From contig NW_027192651.1 of the NCBI RefSeq assembly GCF_949987515.2, positions 930,001-994,000 on the forward strand: a DNA stretch of 64,000 nt, read 5' to 3'. The stretch's first letter is position 1. The number at the start of each line of letters is the position of its first letter. The notes under the pieces are model-generated. The model was not told the DNA's origin. It searched no databases and was given only the letters and a program-made list of their open reading frames with translations. This document shows, piece after piece, positions 61,505 through 64,000 of this stretch. The position numbers and the translations under genes are program-made. This DNA comes from Delphinus delphis. Lineage: Eukaryota > Chordata > Mammalia > Artiodactyla > Delphinidae.

Positions 61505-63083
61505 TTGGCCAAAAAGGGCGTATGCGTTTTTTCCTGAATATATTCAGGAAAAAACGCATACGCCCTTTTTGGCCAACCAAGCAAGCTTGCAAAGGAAATC
61601 TGCACTACAATGAAGTCTCACTTCCCCCCGGTCAAAAGGGCCATCTGAAAAAAGTGTAAAATCCAGAAAGGCAGGACAGGCCATGGAGAACTGGGAGCCT
61701 TGTTATGCTGATGGGCGGGATGTAAATTGCCAACAACCACTCGGGAGAAGTGTATGGTGTTTCCTGAAACATCTAATAAACAAAGCAACAGAACCTAGGG
61801 CACTTCCACTTATGGTCCTATAGCTTAGGGAAATTAAAATCAAAAAGACACAGCCACCCCAAAGTTTGGAACAGCTCTGTTTACAAGAACCTCGTTTACA
61901 GTACAAGTTCAACATCGCAGAAAGTGAAAAATGGATAAAGAAGTTGTGGTATTTACTTACAAAGCAATATCACTCAGCAATGAAATCTGTGTCATCAGGC
62001 CCTTAGCAGCACAATGAGTGGATTCAGGTATGATGATTCTAACTGAAGTAAGTCACACAGAAAAAGAAACATCATAAGATATCAGTAATACACGGAATGT
62101 AAACTTGGCTACACAGGAACTGAATTACAGAACAGAACAGGGTCTCAAATTTAGAAAACCAACTTATGTTTGCTTAAGGGGAAAGGTGAGTTGGGGTGCT
62201 GCATAAAACCAGAGATTGAAATGAGCACAGATAAAGTTCCTTAAGTCAAATATGGAATAGACAAGAGCTACTCCTTGCTCAACGAAATGGACCCAACACC
62301 GCATATTAAATGCCTAAGAATGTACCTGACTAGTAAGTATCTTAAAACCTATGGATTGCTATGTCTCCGAAAGAGAATCAAGCATGTGTACAGGGGCATA
62401 AACGCAGCAGTGATAGGATTGGAGAGGTTCGGTGAGCAAATGAAGACCCTTTGAAGTCATATTGCATGGTACCCATTACACGGGTCTTAACTCTCCAGGT
62501 TTAAGGTATTCTTCCTTCAGCTAAAACATGCATGTGGAACCCAAGTATGATCAACCATGTAAACGGGAGACGTGTTCAAATATGTCTCAGTTTTCCTCCC
62601 CTGGTACTCGGGTGCAACATTCCAGACGCTTTACTAACACTCTCCCCACTTGGAGAGTCAGCGCCTTTAACCTCCTGTTTGGCACAGTTTGCAATTTCTG
62701 CGGAAGATGAACAGGAATAGCGAGAACCAATGAGAGGCTAGCTGGAGGTGTCTGGACGGGCAAATTTAACTCTCATTTCCCACCAGGAAGAGGAAATAAC
62801 CAAAGGCTCAGCGTGCCGTACCGGAACCAGATTAGGGCCTGAAGCCTTCCTGCGGTGTTGCGGCCAGGTCACAAGAAAGCGAGTTGAAGAAAGGAGCTCA
62901 GGGGCACTGTAATTCACAAACCTGCAGAGTTATAAATGACAGCTATTGTCCAAAAATATACTGAAGTAAGGCTGCCAAGAGGACTTGAAAACGGGACAGA
63001 ATTGCAGGAAACCGATTTCAGGAGGTAGACTGGAATTGCATTGAAAGCATAGGAAAAGAGGCAGAACGTCCACAATGATGCAC
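61505..63083 (+). repeat. Monomer B24 (1,579 bp)
   Basis: Perfect hairpin. Class II, type y. Partner of B21 (ATAAACAAAG, TTAAATGCC, AAAACGGGACAG). Confidence 0.94.
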
Positions 63084-64000
63084 TTGGCCAAAAAGGGCGT
63101 ATGCGTTTTTTCCTGAATATATTCAGGAAAAAACGCATACGCCCTTTTTGGCCAACCAAGCAAGCTTGCAAAGGAAATCTGCACTACAATGAAGTCTCAC
63201 TTCCCCCCGGTCAAAAGGGCCATCTGAAAAAAGTGTAAAATCCAGAAAGGCAGGACAGTCCATGGAGAACTGGGAGCCTTGTTATGCTGATGGGCGGGAT
63301 GTAAATTGCCAACAGACACTCGGGAGAAGTGTATGGTGTTTCCTGAAACATCTAAAAAACAAAGCAACAGAGCCTAGGGCACTTCCACTTATGGTCCTAT
63401 AGCTTAGGGAAATTAAAATCAAAAAGACACAGCCACCCCAAAGTTTGGAACGGCTCTGTTTACAAGAACCTCGTTTACAGTACAAGTTCAACATTGCAGA
63501 AAGTGAAAAATGGATAAAGAAGTTGTGGTATTTACTTACAAAGCAATATCACTCAGCAATGAAATCTGTGTCATCAGGCCCTTAGCAGCACAATGAGTGG
63601 ATTCAGGTATGATGATTCTAACTGAAATAAGTCACACAGAAAAAGAAACATCATAAGATATCAGTAATACACGGAATGTAAACTTGGCTACACAGGAACT
63701 GAATTACAGAACAGAACAGGGTCTCAAATTTAGAAAACCAACTTATTCTTGCTTAAGAGGAAAGGTGAGTTGGGGTGCTGCATAAAACCAGAGATTGAAA
63801 TGAGCACAGATAAAGTTCCTTAAGCCAAATATGGAATAGACAAGAGCTACTCCTTGCTCAACGAAATGGACTCAACACCCCATATTAAACGCCTAAGAAT
63901 GTACCTGACTAGTAAGTATCTTAAAACCTATGGATTGCTATGTCTCCGAAAGAGAATCAAGCATGTGTACAGGGGCATAAACGCAGCAGTGATAGGATTG
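63084..64000 (+). repeat. Partial monomer B25
   Basis: Perfect hairpin, class II. Cut by the window end after 917 bp. Shares all B22 marker variants, including CTTATTCTTGCTTAAGAGG. Confidence 0.94.

Larger units (their letters stand above)
25186..64000 (+). repeat. Satellite array B, 1.58-kb monomers
   Basis: Continues to the window end in the same orientation as array A. Hairpin starts are 25186, 26764, 28344, 29924, 31504, 33084, 34663, 36241, 37819, 39398, 40977, 42555, 44135, 45713, 47293, 48873, 50452, 52031, 53608, 55186, 56766, 58345, 59925, 61505 and 63084 (periods 1,577-1,580 bp). No insertion interrupts it. Classes I and II alternate irregularly over the first 19 units. The last six units are all class II. 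Confidence 0.95.
55840..64000 (+). repeat. Trimer higher-order repeat (~4.74 kb)
   Basis: Positions 55,840-59,261 recur at 60,579-64,000 with a constant offset of 4,739 bp (three monomers). Shared private variants include GCAGCACTGATAGG, CCACGAGTTTC, CATCTAATAAACAAAG, TTAAATGCC, GGACAGTCCATGG, AACATTGCAG and TTCTTGCTTAAGAGG. Only a few single-base differences are visible. The second copy runs off the window, so the number of trimers is unknown. Confidence 0.85.

Overview
The window is mammalian heterochromatin and most likely comes from a toothed whale of the dolphin/porpoise/narwhal group. About 59 of the 64 kb is a head-to-tail satellite, all in one orientation. Its unit in the homogenised arrays is 1,575-1,580 bp (mostly 1,578-1,580). 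That length and the L1 content match what I recall of the common cetacean satellite: about 1.58 kb in delphinoids, about 1.75 kb in other whales, with an L1-derived core. The species call rests on memory and was not checked by a search. I find no intact protein-coding gene, tRNA, rRNA or CRISPR array. The short open frames that recur every 1.58 kb are by-products of the repeat.

Layout. Positions 1-15,944 are homogenised array A (9 complete monomers and 2 partial ones). Positions 15,945-21,105 are a non-satellite island: an L1 3' end, a GC-rich stretch I do not recognise, a broken gammaretrovirus-like ERV (pol, env transmembrane remnant, possible LTR), an AT-rich stretch, an older L1 3' fragment and an LTR-like piece. 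Positions 21,106-25,185 are relic, strongly diverged satellite monomers with a longer period of 1,740-1,749 bp. Positions 25,186-64,000 are homogenised array B (24 complete monomers and 1 partial).

Monomer anatomy, phased on its most striking feature: (i) a 72-bp palindrome with 36-bp arms and no loop; (ii) about 820 bp derived from the 3' end of an L1 (ORF2 C-terminus and 3'UTR), in L1 sense orientation; (iii) about 670 bp of unrecognised, partly promoter-like sequence with a CCAAT motif and a TATA-like motif. All 37 monomers whose hairpin lies in the window keep the palindrome, and 19 copies are perfect by eye.

The window holds the satellite's history. The relic monomers carry a block of about 167 bp (24,350-24,516) that is missing from every homogenised monomer. 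It is bounded by a TGA microhomology, and it accounts for the change from about 1.75 kb to 1.58 kb. The edges of both arrays (15,154-15,944 and 25,186-25,860) grade towards the ancestral state. Inside the arrays, linked variants define monomer classes that are shuffled by conversion-like events, tandem duplications and a 4.74-kb trimer repeat at the right end. Some rare variants are shared between arrays A and B across the island.
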